A stretch of 51,178 nt of DNA from a virus. Of this stretch, positions 41,370-48,446 are shown piece after piece. The first letter of the stretch is position 1. Each line of letters begins with the position of its first letter. The stretch is from IMG/VR virus record IMGVR_UViG_3300010430_000066, positions 1-51,178 of that record. One strand, 5' to 3'. The notes beneath the pieces are model-generated. The model was not told the DNA's origin and made no database searches. It worked only from the letters and a program-made list of their open reading frames with translations. The position numbers and the translations under genes are program-made.

Positions 41370-41535
41370 TAATGAATTTCTTGAGGAAGTAGAGCAGGAA
41401 ATCAGCGCGCCAGTGCCGTGCATTGTTGATGAGCAAAACCTGCCTATTGCAGAGTTTGAGCAGGTATATCCAGCAATGATGCAGGTTTTGTTTGATTGGA
41501 TTGCTCAGAATGAGCCGGAAGATAATCAGCAATAA
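41254..41535 (+). CDS. Outer-membrane lipoprotein spanin (Rz1-like)
   Basis: 93 residues from the ATG at 41254, preceded by GGGGAAGAAAA and overlapping the Rz-like gene by 116 nt in another frame. The signal sequence MQNYVKPLRKRAGFLTVLALSVVLLSSC has lipobox L-S-S-C (Cys28). The mature part is acidic with PVPCIVDEQNLPIAEFEQVYPAMMQVLFDWIAQ, longer than lambda Rz1. It would join the outer membrane to the inner-membrane spanin for the last step of lysis. Confidence 0.8.
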   Translation: MQNYVKPLRKRAGFLTVLALSVVLLSSCANGVKSNLIVSNEFLEEVEQEISAPVPCIVDEQNLPIAEFEQVYPAMMQVLFDWIAQNEPEDNQQ

Positions 41536-41538
41536 AAA

Positions 41539-41566
41539 GCAGGTGATCCATGGAGAAATCACCTGC
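41539..41566 (-). terminator. Terminator at the convergence of early leftward and late rightward units
   Basis: GCAGGTGAT (41539-41547) and ATCACCTGC (41558-41566) form a perfect 9-bp stem. On the minus strand it is followed directly by TTTTTATT, so it efficiently ends the leftward operon. It may also slow plus-strand transcripts coming out of the lysis genes, but there is no T-run in that direction. Confidence 0.88.
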
Positions 41567-41567
41567 C

Positions 41568-41620
41568 TAAAATGACGCGTTGCAACGAAAGAAGGCGAAG
41601 TCTTTCCGCGACATTTTTTA
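41568..41620 (+). promoter_or_regulatory. Orphan copy of the conserved transcript-start element, possible small RNA
   Basis: TAAAAT (41568-41573) is a good -10; seven bases later is TGCAACGAAAGAAGG (41581-41595), identical to the first 15 transcribed bases at the minus-strand promoter before 44512. No -35 is visible. GAAAG/CTTTC then form a hairpin and TTTTTT follows at 41614-41619, giving a potential transcript of about 40 nt with no gene. It would be complementary to nothing obvious nearby. Confidence 0.4.
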
Positions 41621-41650
41621 ATCATATATGTACATTAGAATATTTGCAAG

Positions 41651-42040
41651 TTATGCAGCCTCTTGTTTTCTATTAAACTGTGTAAGCTTCTCCATAACAT
41701 CTTTTAGTATTGCCTCGCAATCCATTGGCTTTGCTTCTCTGATGTGTTTTTTAACACTTGATGGTGTAATCTGACCAAGCTGAACCGCGCGCATGACAGC
41801 AATTAGATGCACGATGTTTTCACCACACACATCTTTATACAATATCCAAATATGACTGCCGTATATTTCCATGGTATCAAAACCAAGTATAACGCCAAGA
41901 CCGCCAAGAGCGCTTTGCGGGTCAATGTCTTTGGCGTTATTTAGAGCAAGTCCGCATACGGTTGCCGCACCGGGGTTTCCCTCGCACATTTCCATGCACA
42001 CGTCTGTGGTTGTTATGTTTAAATTGTTTATTCTAGGCAT
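41651..42040 (-). CDS. Conserved phage protein of unknown function (leftward operon end)
   Basis: 129 residues. The block NPGAATVCGLALNNAKDIDPQSALGGLGVILGFDTMEIYGSHIWILYKDVCGENIVHLIAVMRAVQLGQI recurs in many phages of unrelated hosts with no known role. It is mostly helical with two conserved Cys positions. Its start overlaps the upstream gene's stop by one base. It is the last leftward gene before the terminator. Confidence 0.8.
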   Translation of the reverse strand: MPRINNLNITTTDVCMEMCEGNPGAATVCGLALNNAKDIDPQSALGGLGVILGFDTMEIYGSHIWILYKDVCGENIVHLIAVMRAVQLGQITPSSVKKHIREAKPMDCEAILKDVMEKLTQFNRKQEAA

Positions 42041-42375
42041 TATCTTTCTCCTTTGTTTTGTTCCTCATATGCAGCAGCCATATCCCATGAATCTTCATAA
42101 ACAAGGGTGCTTGGTTTAAATCCATCTTCATCATAATATGTTTTACCGTTGCAGTTATGTTGTAGGCTCAGAAATCCAGCACATACTTTTGATTCTGTTC
42201 CTGCGTAAGTATCACCTTCTTCATCGTCATATTCTAACGTCTTGTGACAATGAAAAGTATTGTACGGGTTCTCTGCCGCGTAAGCCAATTCTTCCCCTCT
42301 TTCTGCTGACAGGAATGGTTCAACATCTTTTCTATAAGGGCAGTGTGCGCAAGGCTTTTTAACGTATTCACTCAT
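42040..42375 (-). CDS. DUF6283-like Cys-rich protein
   Basis: 111 residues. KKPCAHCPYRKDVEPF at the N-terminus, FHCHKTLEYDDEEGD and ESKVCAGFLSLQHNCNG give five to six metal-ligand candidates arranged as in the DUF6283 family (C-x2-C-P-[FY]-R, then C-H-K, then C-x-G). Likely binds zinc or iron; role unknown. It starts with AAAAGAAAAGATT upstream, after the structured intergenic segment. Confidence 0.8.
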   Translation of the reverse strand: MSEYVKKPCAHCPYRKDVEPFLSAERGEELAYAAENPYNTFHCHKTLEYDDEEGDTYAGTESKVCAGFLSLQHNCNGKTYYDEDGFKPSTLVYEDSWDMAAAYEEQNKGER

Positions 42376-42397
42376 AATCTTTTCTTTTTAAAATGGC

Positions 42398-42474
42398 GGG
42401 GCTGCTTTCGATGCGGTATTGATTATTTCCGCATCATCACTCCTTAGAGCGATGCATAACTAAAAAGCAGCCCC
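42398..42474 (-). ncRNA. Structured intergenic element with alternative stems
   Basis: On the minus strand GGGGCTGCTTT (42474-42464) pairs with AAAGCAGCCCC (42408-42398), an 11-bp outer stem. Inside, GATGCGG pairs with CCGCATC; an earlier GCATC could pair with the same GATGC, giving two exclusive folds. The second would enclose AAGGAG and an ATG. The region lies between the genes at 42481 and 42375, and the 3' side is followed by CCATTTT. Could be a terminator with branched loop or a regulatory RNA. Confidence 0.45.
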
Positions 42475-42480
42475 ATAACT

Positions 42481-43155
42481 TTAACAATCAGGACACGTAA
42501 CAGTATCCAGTGGATCCTCTGATTCATTATCTGGCACAGTGCCGTCACCACCACATGTTTCGCATGGTGGGCGTTCAAGGTGCTTTTTTTCTGCCTCTGC
42601 CAGTACAGCATCAACGTCTACATCAGGGATATCTTTATCCAGCAATAGCGGCTGTTCCGCGTCAGCATCGTCCTGTGTGGCCTTTTCCTTATCTGTCACC
42701 TCATCATCAGAAAAATCTTTTACATCATCATCAGCAGTGATCTGTGCCGATTTTTTGAGGTCTTCTTTTTTCTGCAATACAATATTATCGCTGACTGTAT
42801 CAAATTTTGGTGGCAAAAGATCGTTATGATCAAGAACAGCCTCTACTCTTTTGGCAATGTCTGCCTCTTCGAATTTATCGAGCTGTCTGTTTGCCTCTGC
42901 AACATCTTCAAGCGATAGCTTTTGTTTGCGGCCACGCGCAACAACATCAGAGGCGGTCATTGATTGCGGCTCAGGCGTATCCTCAACATAATCCTTTTTT
43001 ACCCATTGATATTGCGAAAAGAATGCACATGATTTTTCTTTTTCTTTTGAGAAATCAACAATCTCACAGCCGTTTTGTGATGTGAAAAAGGCCATATCTC
43101 TTCCTTGGAAAGAGTGAAACCTATTCATGTTGTCTAGCACGGTAATTTTAATCAT
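42481..43155 (-). CDS. Acidic protein with C-terminal zinc knuckle
   Basis: 224 residues. The N-terminal 60 residues look like a small beta domain (ITVLDNMNRFHSFQGRDMAFFTSQNGCEIVDFSKEK). The middle is acidic, partly disordered and helical. The C-terminus is CETCGGDGTV...DTVTCPDC, a DnaJ-type CxxCxGxG knuckle. It lies directly downstream of the RecE-like nuclease (3-nt gap), so it may belong to the same recombination module. No RecT-type annealing protein was recognised, and this gene sits where one might be expected. Confidence 0.68.
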   Translation of the reverse strand: MIKITVLDNMNRFHSFQGRDMAFFTSQNGCEIVDFSKEKEKSCAFFSQYQWVKKDYVEDTPEPQSMTASDVVARGRKQKLSLEDVAEANRQLDKFEEADIAKRVEAVLDHNDLLPPKFDTVSDNIVLQKKEDLKKSAQITADDDVKDFSDDEVTDKEKATQDDADAEQPLLLDKDIPDVDVDAVLAEAEKKHLERPPCETCGGDGTVPDNESEDPLDTVTCPDC

Positions 43156-43158
43156 GGT

Positions 43159-44229
43159 CTATAATCCCCATAGTTCGGTGTTGCTGATATATTCATCTGG
43201 CTCATCATCAATCCAGAATCCTTCGCCAAAAGCGGCATAATTCTTTTTAAATACTTCCGCGGCCGGTACGATATACTCAAGGAAAGCATCATCCACAGAT
43301 TTGTCACGTAGTGTTTGCTTTCTTCCGCGCGTTACAGGCGCAAGGCCTTTTTGTACAAAGCAAAACCAAAACTCATCACAGGGCGTTTCACTAAACGCTT
43401 TCAGCCATTCAGGATTAACATTTTCTGCGCCATGCACTTTGCCTTGCTTCACATATTGTTTGGCAATATTTACACCGTGCATGTAAATCCGTGATTGTAT
43501 CTGGTATAGAAACCTATTCATTGTTTTGATGATGGCACTATTCACAGGCTCATCAAATGTGTTGGCAAATGATTTAAGGTCGCATACAGGTGAAACCTTT
43601 AAATAATCAGGCCTTATCTTGCAGCGTATGCCGGTAATTGGGCAATCAAATATGATTGTTACCTCTGGATATCCACCAGCAAAATAGCTTTTAAGATGCT
43701 TTGAGCATTCAATCTGCTTTGCGCTAAACTCAATATATCTGTGTGTGGCCGCATCAATAAACTCAATATCTTTGGAATATTTTGCTTTGTGTTTTTTCTT
43801 TTCAATGTCAAGAATGCGTGCATATGGTTTTTCCTTGAGCAGCCTGTCAATACCTTGACGCTTTGTTTGGAATGACATGGGCAGTTTTGCATGTCTCAGC
43901 GCTGTGCGTAAATCATCACCTGTTCTTATGATCGTATCATCGCTGGGGTCATCCTCATAGTCAGGCGCATAGTGCGCATCATATATTGCTTTACCCTCAA
44001 GAATGCGCATGTGATATGCCCTGCCTTCCTCATATGCCTTGATATCTTTTTTAAAATCATCACGCAGAGGATTCATCCATGACTTAGACCAGAACATTGT
44101 AGGGCTTTTCAGTAAGTCCTTAATGGTTGATGACTGCAGGCAGGGTATTGATAGGTATTCCTCAAAGGACATATTAAAATATATGCCGCACTCAGGTGTT
44201 TCCCATGGCCATTGTTTTAAGCTACTCAT
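43159..44229 (-). CDS. RecE-like PD-(D/E)XK exonuclease (DUF3799 type)
   Basis: 356 residues from the ATG at 44229, which has GGAG upstream and overlaps the previous stop. MSFEEYLSIPCLQSSTIKDLLKSPTMFWSKSWMNPLR opens as in RecE-type nucleases. GRAYHMRIL supplies the His, and GIRCKIRPDYLKVSPVCDLKSFA gives the D...D-x-K catalytic set. QIQSRIYMHGV is the later QxxxY motif. It should digest double-stranded DNA 5' to 3' for phage recombination or concatemer formation. A longer frame from 44274 is possible. Confidence 0.86.
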   Translation of the reverse strand: MSSLKQWPWETPECGIYFNMSFEEYLSIPCLQSSTIKDLLKSPTMFWSKSWMNPLRDDFKKDIKAYEEGRAYHMRILEGKAIYDAHYAPDYEDDPSDDTIIRTGDDLRTALRHAKLPMSFQTKRQGIDRLLKEKPYARILDIEKKKHKAKYSKDIEFIDAATHRYIEFSAKQIECSKHLKSYFAGGYPEVTIIFDCPITGIRCKIRPDYLKVSPVCDLKSFANTFDEPVNSAIIKTMNRFLYQIQSRIYMHGVNIAKQYVKQGKVHGAENVNPEWLKAFSETPCDEFWFCFVQKGLAPVTRGRKQTLRDKSVDDAFLEYIVPAAEVFKKNYAAFGEGFWIDDEPDEYISNTELWGL

Positions 44230-44512
44230 TGTCTGATTCTCCATACACACGATCAACACAGGCTCTTGCCTCAATGGTGAAAGCTTCTGGTAATAGCTTT
44301 ATACATTCCTCAAGGTGGTGTAATAATGCAGGAGAATTAACAATAAGCCTTTCATTCGCATCATTTTCTTTTTTTGAACGCGGATCGCCAAGAACAATAG
44401 CCAGTGGCATAGCGTTATTTGATGAAAATATTGCACGTTGATAAACAGGATTGCCAACACCAATACCTTTGTATTCTCTTGTTTCCCATGGGGATTTTGA
44501 ATGTTCAGACAT
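44222..44512 (-). CDS. Hypothetical protein, first gene after promoter B
   Basis: 96 residues, with AAGAAGGAAAAGAC upstream. The region RSKKENDANERLIVNSPALLHHLEECIKLLPEA resembles the common phage motif NARLIAAAPELLEALE. The N-terminal part has PWETREYKGIGVGNPVYQRAIFSSNNAMPLAIVLG. Function unknown. Promoter B with the TTGAC-N7-GTCAA palindrome lies upstream, inside the end of the PcfJ-like gene. Confidence 0.68.
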   Translation of the reverse strand: MSEHSKSPWETREYKGIGVGNPVYQRAIFSSNNAMPLAIVLGDPRSKKENDANERLIVNSPALLHHLEECIKLLPEAFTIEARACVDRVYGESDNE

Positions 44513-44524
44513 GTCTTTTCCTTC

Positions 44525-44570
44525 TTTCGTTGCATAAAATCAGGCTATTTGTTTTGACGTTTTTTGTCAA
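44525..44570 (-). promoter_or_regulatory. Promoter B with palindromic operator and conserved transcript start
   Basis: On the minus strand TTGACAAAAAACGTCAA (44570-44554) is TTGAC-N7-GTCAA with a perfect -35 at its start. 17 bp later is TAGCCT, a weak -10, and then TGCAACGAAAGAAGG (44535-44521). It overlaps the last codons of the upstream PcfJ-like gene, so the palindrome is kept within coding sequence. It drives 44512 and the RecE-like group. Confidence 0.65.
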
Positions 44571-46074
44571 GGGTGTTGTTGCATAATTCTGTAATGTATG
44601 CAATGAAATCGCCAAGACCCTCATCGTATGATGCGGTTGAGTTTTTATAGCCGCGCGTTTGATCGTGTTGCCACATAATACCTTCTGGTGCTATTCTTCC
44701 GTCTGATTGAGTGTGAAATACAAGGCCTGAAATATCGTGAGGAGAAAAAGGTTTACGCTTTTCAATTCCACATGTCATGCCTTTTTCCGGCAATTCATTA
44801 CCAGTGATATGGTACGCCATGTAATGCCCTGCTTTTATTCTTCTGCGATATGATGAAAAGATGCAGTGAGACATGGATTCACCCTCATGTTTAAGGTGAT
44901 AATCATTGTTTATAAGAACAGCCTTGTATCCATCCCTTTCAATTTCTTTCGGGTATTCAGATGTATATGGTTCTTTTGTAAGAGGTTCTTTTTTGTGCGC
45001 AAAATCAACGCCTAACCAAGCAGGATTAAGTAGCTCTATGTGTCGCTGCCTCTCATAATCATGCACATTGCTCCTTATTTGGTCTAAACAGTTTCCCGAT
45101 AGAATTTCTTCTAGCTGCCTTCTTGATATTGCATGCTGCATAATATCGCTAATATCACTTATCAGGTTACAAAAAATCTCATAATTAATAGCAAAGATGT
45201 TGGGGTTATCTTGATGCTCATTGTATAGATTATCAAAAAACTGTTTCATCCATAAGCGCACATAGCTTCTTTGAATTTCTGGCCGCTGTAATAAATCAAA
45301 TAGCCTGTGGTTTCGTTCCTGCATTAAGCAATCAGGAAATTTAATATTCATATATCCGCTTGGTAAATTGCTGATGTGATATAAATAAATGTGAGGCTTT
45401 GAACATAAAAACTTCCAATGTCTTTTAGAGATATTATAATGCTGGCGAAACAGCGATATACATTCTTTTGCAGTCTCTTTTGAATAGCTGTAAGTCATAT
45501 CTTGATTCATAATAGCATGCCAAAACATAGGCCATACGGAATCATCAGCCATGTCATTTAGGTTTACGTCTCTACCAATGCCATGTGAAATATTGCGTAT
45601 AAATATTCTATTAGCGGTTCTTTGATCTGATTGAATATCATAATTGATAAAGTATTCAGCGCAGGTTGAGATTGCTTCATCTACCTTGCTGTTATGTGGT
45701 GTTTTTATACGGCACAGATTTTGGTTATGGTAAAAACTATGCTCAATTTCTATGGATATTAATCCTTGTGAAATTGTTTCTGAGTCAATTTCTGCGGTGC
45801 TAATTTGAGATATGTCTGTCTGCACAACAGGAATATTCATCCCGCCACGTCTTATAATCATTTTAGGCTCTATATCTCCTCTTATGGCTCTTTCTCTGAC
45901 GTACTGCCGTCTTGCATCCATTCTTGCGGCCTGATGTATAAAGGTATTGTTATGCTCACGGTCGTGAAATATCGAGCCTATATCTGGTATGATTGGCATG
46001 CGCTGTCTCTCCTCTTCAAGTTGTCTTATTTGGCCTATGTATAGCGGGTTTATGGATTGAAATGGTGGAGCCAT
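44545..46074 (-). CDS. PcfJ-like protein
   Basis: 509 residues, AT-rich and rich in Ile, Asn and His. The C-terminal third contains KHEGESMSHCIFSSYRRRIKAGHYMAYHI, which matches the PcfJ signature (small residue, HC, aromatic-Y, G, strand), a family first noted in conjugative elements and now seen in phages as part of polyvalent proteins. The N-terminal 330 residues are unrecognised, helical, with FWHAIMNQDMTYSYSKETAKECISLFRQHY. It starts eight bases after the repressor gene stop, so the two are a cotranslated pair. Molecular role unknown. Confidence 0.72.
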   Translation of the reverse strand: MAPPFQSINPLYIGQIRQLEEERQRMPIIPDIGSIFHDREHNNTFIHQAARMDARRQYVRERAIRGDIEPKMIIRRGGMNIPVVQTDISQISTAEIDSETISQGLISIEIEHSFYHNQNLCRIKTPHNSKVDEAISTCAEYFINYDIQSDQRTANRIFIRNISHGIGRDVNLNDMADDSVWPMFWHAIMNQDMTYSYSKETAKECISLFRQHYNISKRHWKFLCSKPHIYLYHISNLPSGYMNIKFPDCLMQERNHRLFDLLQRPEIQRSYVRLWMKQFFDNLYNEHQDNPNIFAINYEIFCNLISDISDIMQHAISRRQLEEILSGNCLDQIRSNVHDYERQRHIELLNPAWLGVDFAHKKEPLTKEPYTSEYPKEIERDGYKAVLINNDYHLKHEGESMSHCIFSSYRRRIKAGHYMAYHITGNELPEKGMTCGIEKRKPFSPHDISGLVFHTQSDGRIAPEGIMWQHDQTRGYKNSTASYDEGLGDFIAYITELCNNTLDKKRQNK

Positions 46075-46082
46075 GCCTTGCT

Positions 46083-46445
46083 TTATCCTTTAATTATTTT
46101 GACAGCGGCTTTAAGTTTTTTGCAATCCTCAAGCTCTATCTCTTTGCATATTTTAAGAATAGTAACGGTGCGCTCATCAAGAGAAAGGTATTGAGTATCA
46201 CCCTCCTGCGGTGGAAATAAATCCTCAAACCGGCATTTAAAAATTTTGGTCACAGAGTAAAGTTTGGAAGAAGAAACCCTATTTATGCCTTTCTCGTATT
46301 TCTGCACCTGCTGAAAAGTAACACCGATAAGCTCACCTAAAACCTCCTGTGACATGTCATTTGCAAGCCGTAACTTTTTTATTCTGTCCCCAACATATTT
46401 ATCAATATAATCTGCTGTGCCTTTTTTATTTGTTGCTGTTTTCAT
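46083..46445 (-). CDS. XRE-family repressor
   Basis: 120 residues with CAGGAAAAATACT upstream. The helix-turn-helix is YVGDRIKKLRLANDMSQEVLGELIGVTFQQVQKYEKGINRVSSSKLYSVTKIF; the FQQVQKYEKG-NR wording is characteristic of alphaproteobacterial regulators. The C-terminal 45 residues are helical. No protease domain, so it is not LexA/CI-type. It is the best candidate for binding the TTGAC-N7-GTCAA palindromes, or it may only control its own pair with the PcfJ-like gene. Confidence 0.88.
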   Translation of the reverse strand: MKTATNKKGTADYIDKYVGDRIKKLRLANDMSQEVLGELIGVTFQQVQKYEKGINRVSSSKLYSVTKIFKCRFEDLFPPQEGDTQYLSLDERTVTILKICKEIELEDCKKLKAAVKIIKG

Positions 46446-46473
46446 AGTATTTTTCCTGTCTTTTGTTGTTGTT

Positions 46474-46527
46474 AAAAACCCACAGCCATGATGATAAGTC
46501 TATCGCTGACGTTTTCATGGCTGTGGG
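46474..46527 (-). terminator. Terminator upstream of the repressor gene
   Basis: CCCACAGCCATG (46479-46490) and CATGGCTGTGGG (46516-46527) form a perfect 12-bp stem with a 25-base loop. On the minus strand TTTTT follows. It separates the gene at 46541 from the repressor gene, so the repressor/PcfJ-like pair needs read-through or its own promoter. Confidence 0.85.
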
Positions 46528-46540
46528 GTACGCAGTAAAC

Positions 46541-46831
46541 TTATTCCCCTGCAATGGGTATTGGATAGGCCGTAACAACGCTCATGCTGGGTATGCATCC
46601 AAAACCGCGGATACACACAATATCATGTTGCTCTCTTTCAGAGAAAAACACATCAATACGCGCCTGTGCTTTTTCTTGCGTGTTATGTATCTCATCAGGG
46701 TCATTGCCTGACCTTCCATCATTCAGATGAAAGAAAATACTCCATTGTCCTTGATATTGCTCAAGATCATCCTCCTGATGCTCATCCTCTACCGGGGGCT
46801 TTGTACGCTCTTTAATATCTGATTGTGACAT
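46541..46831 (-). CDS. Hypothetical acidic protein
   Basis: 96 residues from the ATG at 46831, with GGAGAG upstream and overlap with the previous gene end. N-terminal acidic tail (PPVEDEHQEDDLEQYQGQW), then a small alpha/beta region (IFFHLNDGRSGNDPDEIHNTQEKAQARIDVFFSEREQHDIVCIRGFGCIPSMSVVTAYPI). No family known. Confidence 0.66.
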   Translation of the reverse strand: MSQSDIKERTKPPVEDEHQEDDLEQYQGQWSIFFHLNDGRSGNDPDEIHNTQEKAQARIDVFFSEREQHDIVCIRGFGCIPSMSVVTAYPIPIAGE

Positions 46832-47792
46832 GATCAATCTCTCCGTTTGCAATAGCAGTTAAAACTTTGACTGCAGTCTGATTATCAATACCGCATTTTT
46901 CCACAAGAGCATCACGCGCAGCGCAGTTAATTGATGCACGGTGTTTCTTGTCGGCTTCACGCTCTTTGGCTTGCTTCTCCTCAAGAAGTTTTTCACGTTC
47001 AATTCTGTCACGTTCTTCCTGACGCGCATTTTCAGCATCTTTTTCCGCACGCACTCTGGCGGCATTGGCCTCATCAATAGCAGCCTGCGCATCGGCTTTT
47101 GCTTTGTCTTCCGCTGCTTTTTCTGCTAGGCGCTCCTGCTCTTTGCGTTGTAGCTCCTCATTTTCCTTGCGGATCCTGTCAAGCTCTGCCTGCTGTTCCT
47201 CTGCTGCCAGTGCCATAGAAAGACGGTCAGACATTGCAGCAAGAATATCAGCCTTAACCTTTTCTGCACGCTCCTGATGCTCCTGCCACGTTTCATCAAT
47301 ATCAATTTCCTCTATATTATTTATACGAGCCTTAATGTTTTCAGAGCCAATGATGTTTGGATCGTTCATGCGCTCAAGGTCATAAAGCCTTTTGTTAAGC
47401 GCATCTTTTCTTTCTTCTTCTGCTTCTTCCCAATCGGTTAGAGGCTTGCGTGCTTTTTTTCGCAAATCATCGCAGCCTTTTTTAAATGCGGATCGCTCCG
47501 CATCAATAACAGCAATCTTATCGAGTGTTGGCTGTATCTCAGCCTCAAGCTGTTTTTTGAGTTCTTTTCCTTTTTCCTCAAGGAATGTTTTTGTTTTTGA
47601 AACCTTTGATGAAAGCCCTGTTATTTCTGACCGTTTAGCTTTTGTTGATAAATCATAATCAAAATTATCAATGACCTTTTCCATTTCTTTAAGAAGAGGT
47701 TTTGTTCCACCCTCTTTCTCAAAAAAATCTGTGATTGGTGTTGGTTTGTAATCAACAATACCTGTTTCAATTTTAATTAGCTCCTGTGACAT
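46812..47792 (-). CDS. Long coiled-coil phage protein (DUF1351-like)
   Basis: 326 residues with AAAGGAATAGC upstream. Residues about 30-260 form charged helices, with KEMEKVIDNFDYDLSTKAKRSEITGLSSKVSKTKTFLEEKGKELKKQLEAEI near the start and a long Ala/Glu/Lys/Arg coiled coil (ELQRKEQERLAEKAAEDKAKADAQAAIDEANAARVRAEKDAENARQEERDRIEREKLL). The C-terminus (RASINCAARDALVEKCGIDNQTAVKVLTAIANGEIDHVTIRY) is a small domain found at the end of such proteins near phage recombination genes. Role unknown. Confidence 0.78.
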   Translation of the reverse strand: MSQELIKIETGIVDYKPTPITDFFEKEGGTKPLLKEMEKVIDNFDYDLSTKAKRSEITGLSSKVSKTKTFLEEKGKELKKQLEAEIQPTLDKIAVIDAERSAFKKGCDDLRKKARKPLTDWEEAEEERKDALNKRLYDLERMNDPNIIGSENIKARINNIEEIDIDETWQEHQERAEKVKADILAAMSDRLSMALAAEEQQAELDRIRKENEELQRKEQERLAEKAAEDKAKADAQAAIDEANAARVRAEKDAENARQEERDRIEREKLLEEKQAKEREADKKHRASINCAARDALVEKCGIDNQTAVKVLTAIANGEIDHVTIRY

Positions 47793-47795
47793 GTG

Positions 47796-48116
47796 CTATT
47801 CCTTTCCTGTCAGTGCTTTTTTTACATTAACCTTGGTTCTAAAGTGTTTGATCGTTTCGGCTTGTTGCTCCGTGATCATTTCAAGAAACCTCATTACCTG
47901 ATCATCCCTCAAATATTTAAGATCAGCAAAGAGAGTTTTTATATCTGTTTCTATGCATTCAGACATTGCGTTTTGTAGCAGCTCCAATTGCTTTTCTTCA
48001 TATTGATCATCGTTTAAATTATCATTCACATGATCAAGAAAAGAGGGGTTGCTCGGTGCGTATTTATTAATAATACGCCTGATTGTTACATCAACAAAGT
48101 CTTGCCCTGTTATCAT
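47796..48116 (-). CDS. Hypothetical helical protein
   Basis: 106 residues. Helical throughout, with DDQYEEKQLELLQNAMSECIETDIKTLFADLKYLRDDQVMRFLEMITEQQAETIKHF. The ATG at 48116 overlaps the stop of the next upstream gene (ATGA). Four bases separate it from the coiled-coil gene, so they are cotranslated. Not recognised. Confidence 0.65.
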   Translation of the reverse strand: MITGQDFVDVTIRRIINKYAPSNPSFLDHVNDNLNDDQYEEKQLELLQNAMSECIETDIKTLFADLKYLRDDQVMRFLEMITEQQAETIKHFRTKVNVKKALTGKE

Positions 48117-48259
48117 GAATAAAACTCCCGTCTACATGATGATGAGCATACTTTTCCATGCCCGGTAAACTCAAGTCCGCATGCGTAACACGCCTTTACT
48201 TTCTTGGTTTCATCTGGTTTCTGTTCCTGCTGGTTTTCCTGCTCTGGCTTTTTATCCAT
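48113..48259 (-). CDS. Small zinc-finger protein (48 aa)
   Basis: The ATG at 48259 overlaps the end of the gene at 48252-48437, with GGAGG upstream (TGGAGGTAAAA). N-terminal half charged and Gln-rich (DKKPEQENQQEQKPDETKK), then ACYACGLEFTGHGKVCSSSC, a C-x2-C...C-x3-C zinc finger, ending RREFYS. Similar tiny Cys4 proteins sit near control regions of phages. Function unknown; RNA or protein binding is plausible. Confidence 0.66.
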   Translation of the reverse strand: MDKKPEQENQQEQKPDETKKVKACYACGLEFTGHGKVCSSSCRREFYS

Positions 48260-48437
48260 TTTTACCTCCACGATATGCAGGCACAGCAGTGCTGTACATC
48301 ATTTGTGTGTGCAAATCTTCAAGCATTGTTTCCACACGATCAAGCGCATCCTCAACATCGCGCATGGTTTCCTCGCGGTCGCAATCAAATGTTTGCGTAA
48401 CACTTCCTCTATAAATGTATGATTGTTCATTATGCAT
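48252..48437 (-). CDS. Small hypothetical protein, first gene of leftward operon
   Basis: 61 residues starting at 48437, with AAAGGAATACACC upstream, the same leader as the gene at 1005. Acidic helix at the centre (REETMRDVEDALDRVETMLEDLHTQMM). It is the first gene read from the leftward promoter, a place where antiterminators or regulators are often found; nothing in the sequence proves that. Confidence 0.62.
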   Translation of the reverse strand: MHNEQSYIYRGSVTQTFDCDREETMRDVEDALDRVETMLEDLHTQMMYSTAVPAYRGGKNG

Positions 48438-48446
48438 TGGTGTATT

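Noticed and set aside
42398-42474. A tRNA-like end on the minus strand: 7-bp stem GGGGCTG/CAGCCCC followed by G and CCA
   Set aside because: The expected T-arm next to the 3' acceptor strand and an anticodon arm are absent; the outer stem extends to 11 bp instead. Kept only as an unnamed structured element.
43840-43865. GTCAATACCTTGAC inverted repeat in the RecE-like gene
   Set aside because: The half-sites are in the opposite order and spacing from the operator palindromes, and no promoter elements or transcript-start tag are nearby.
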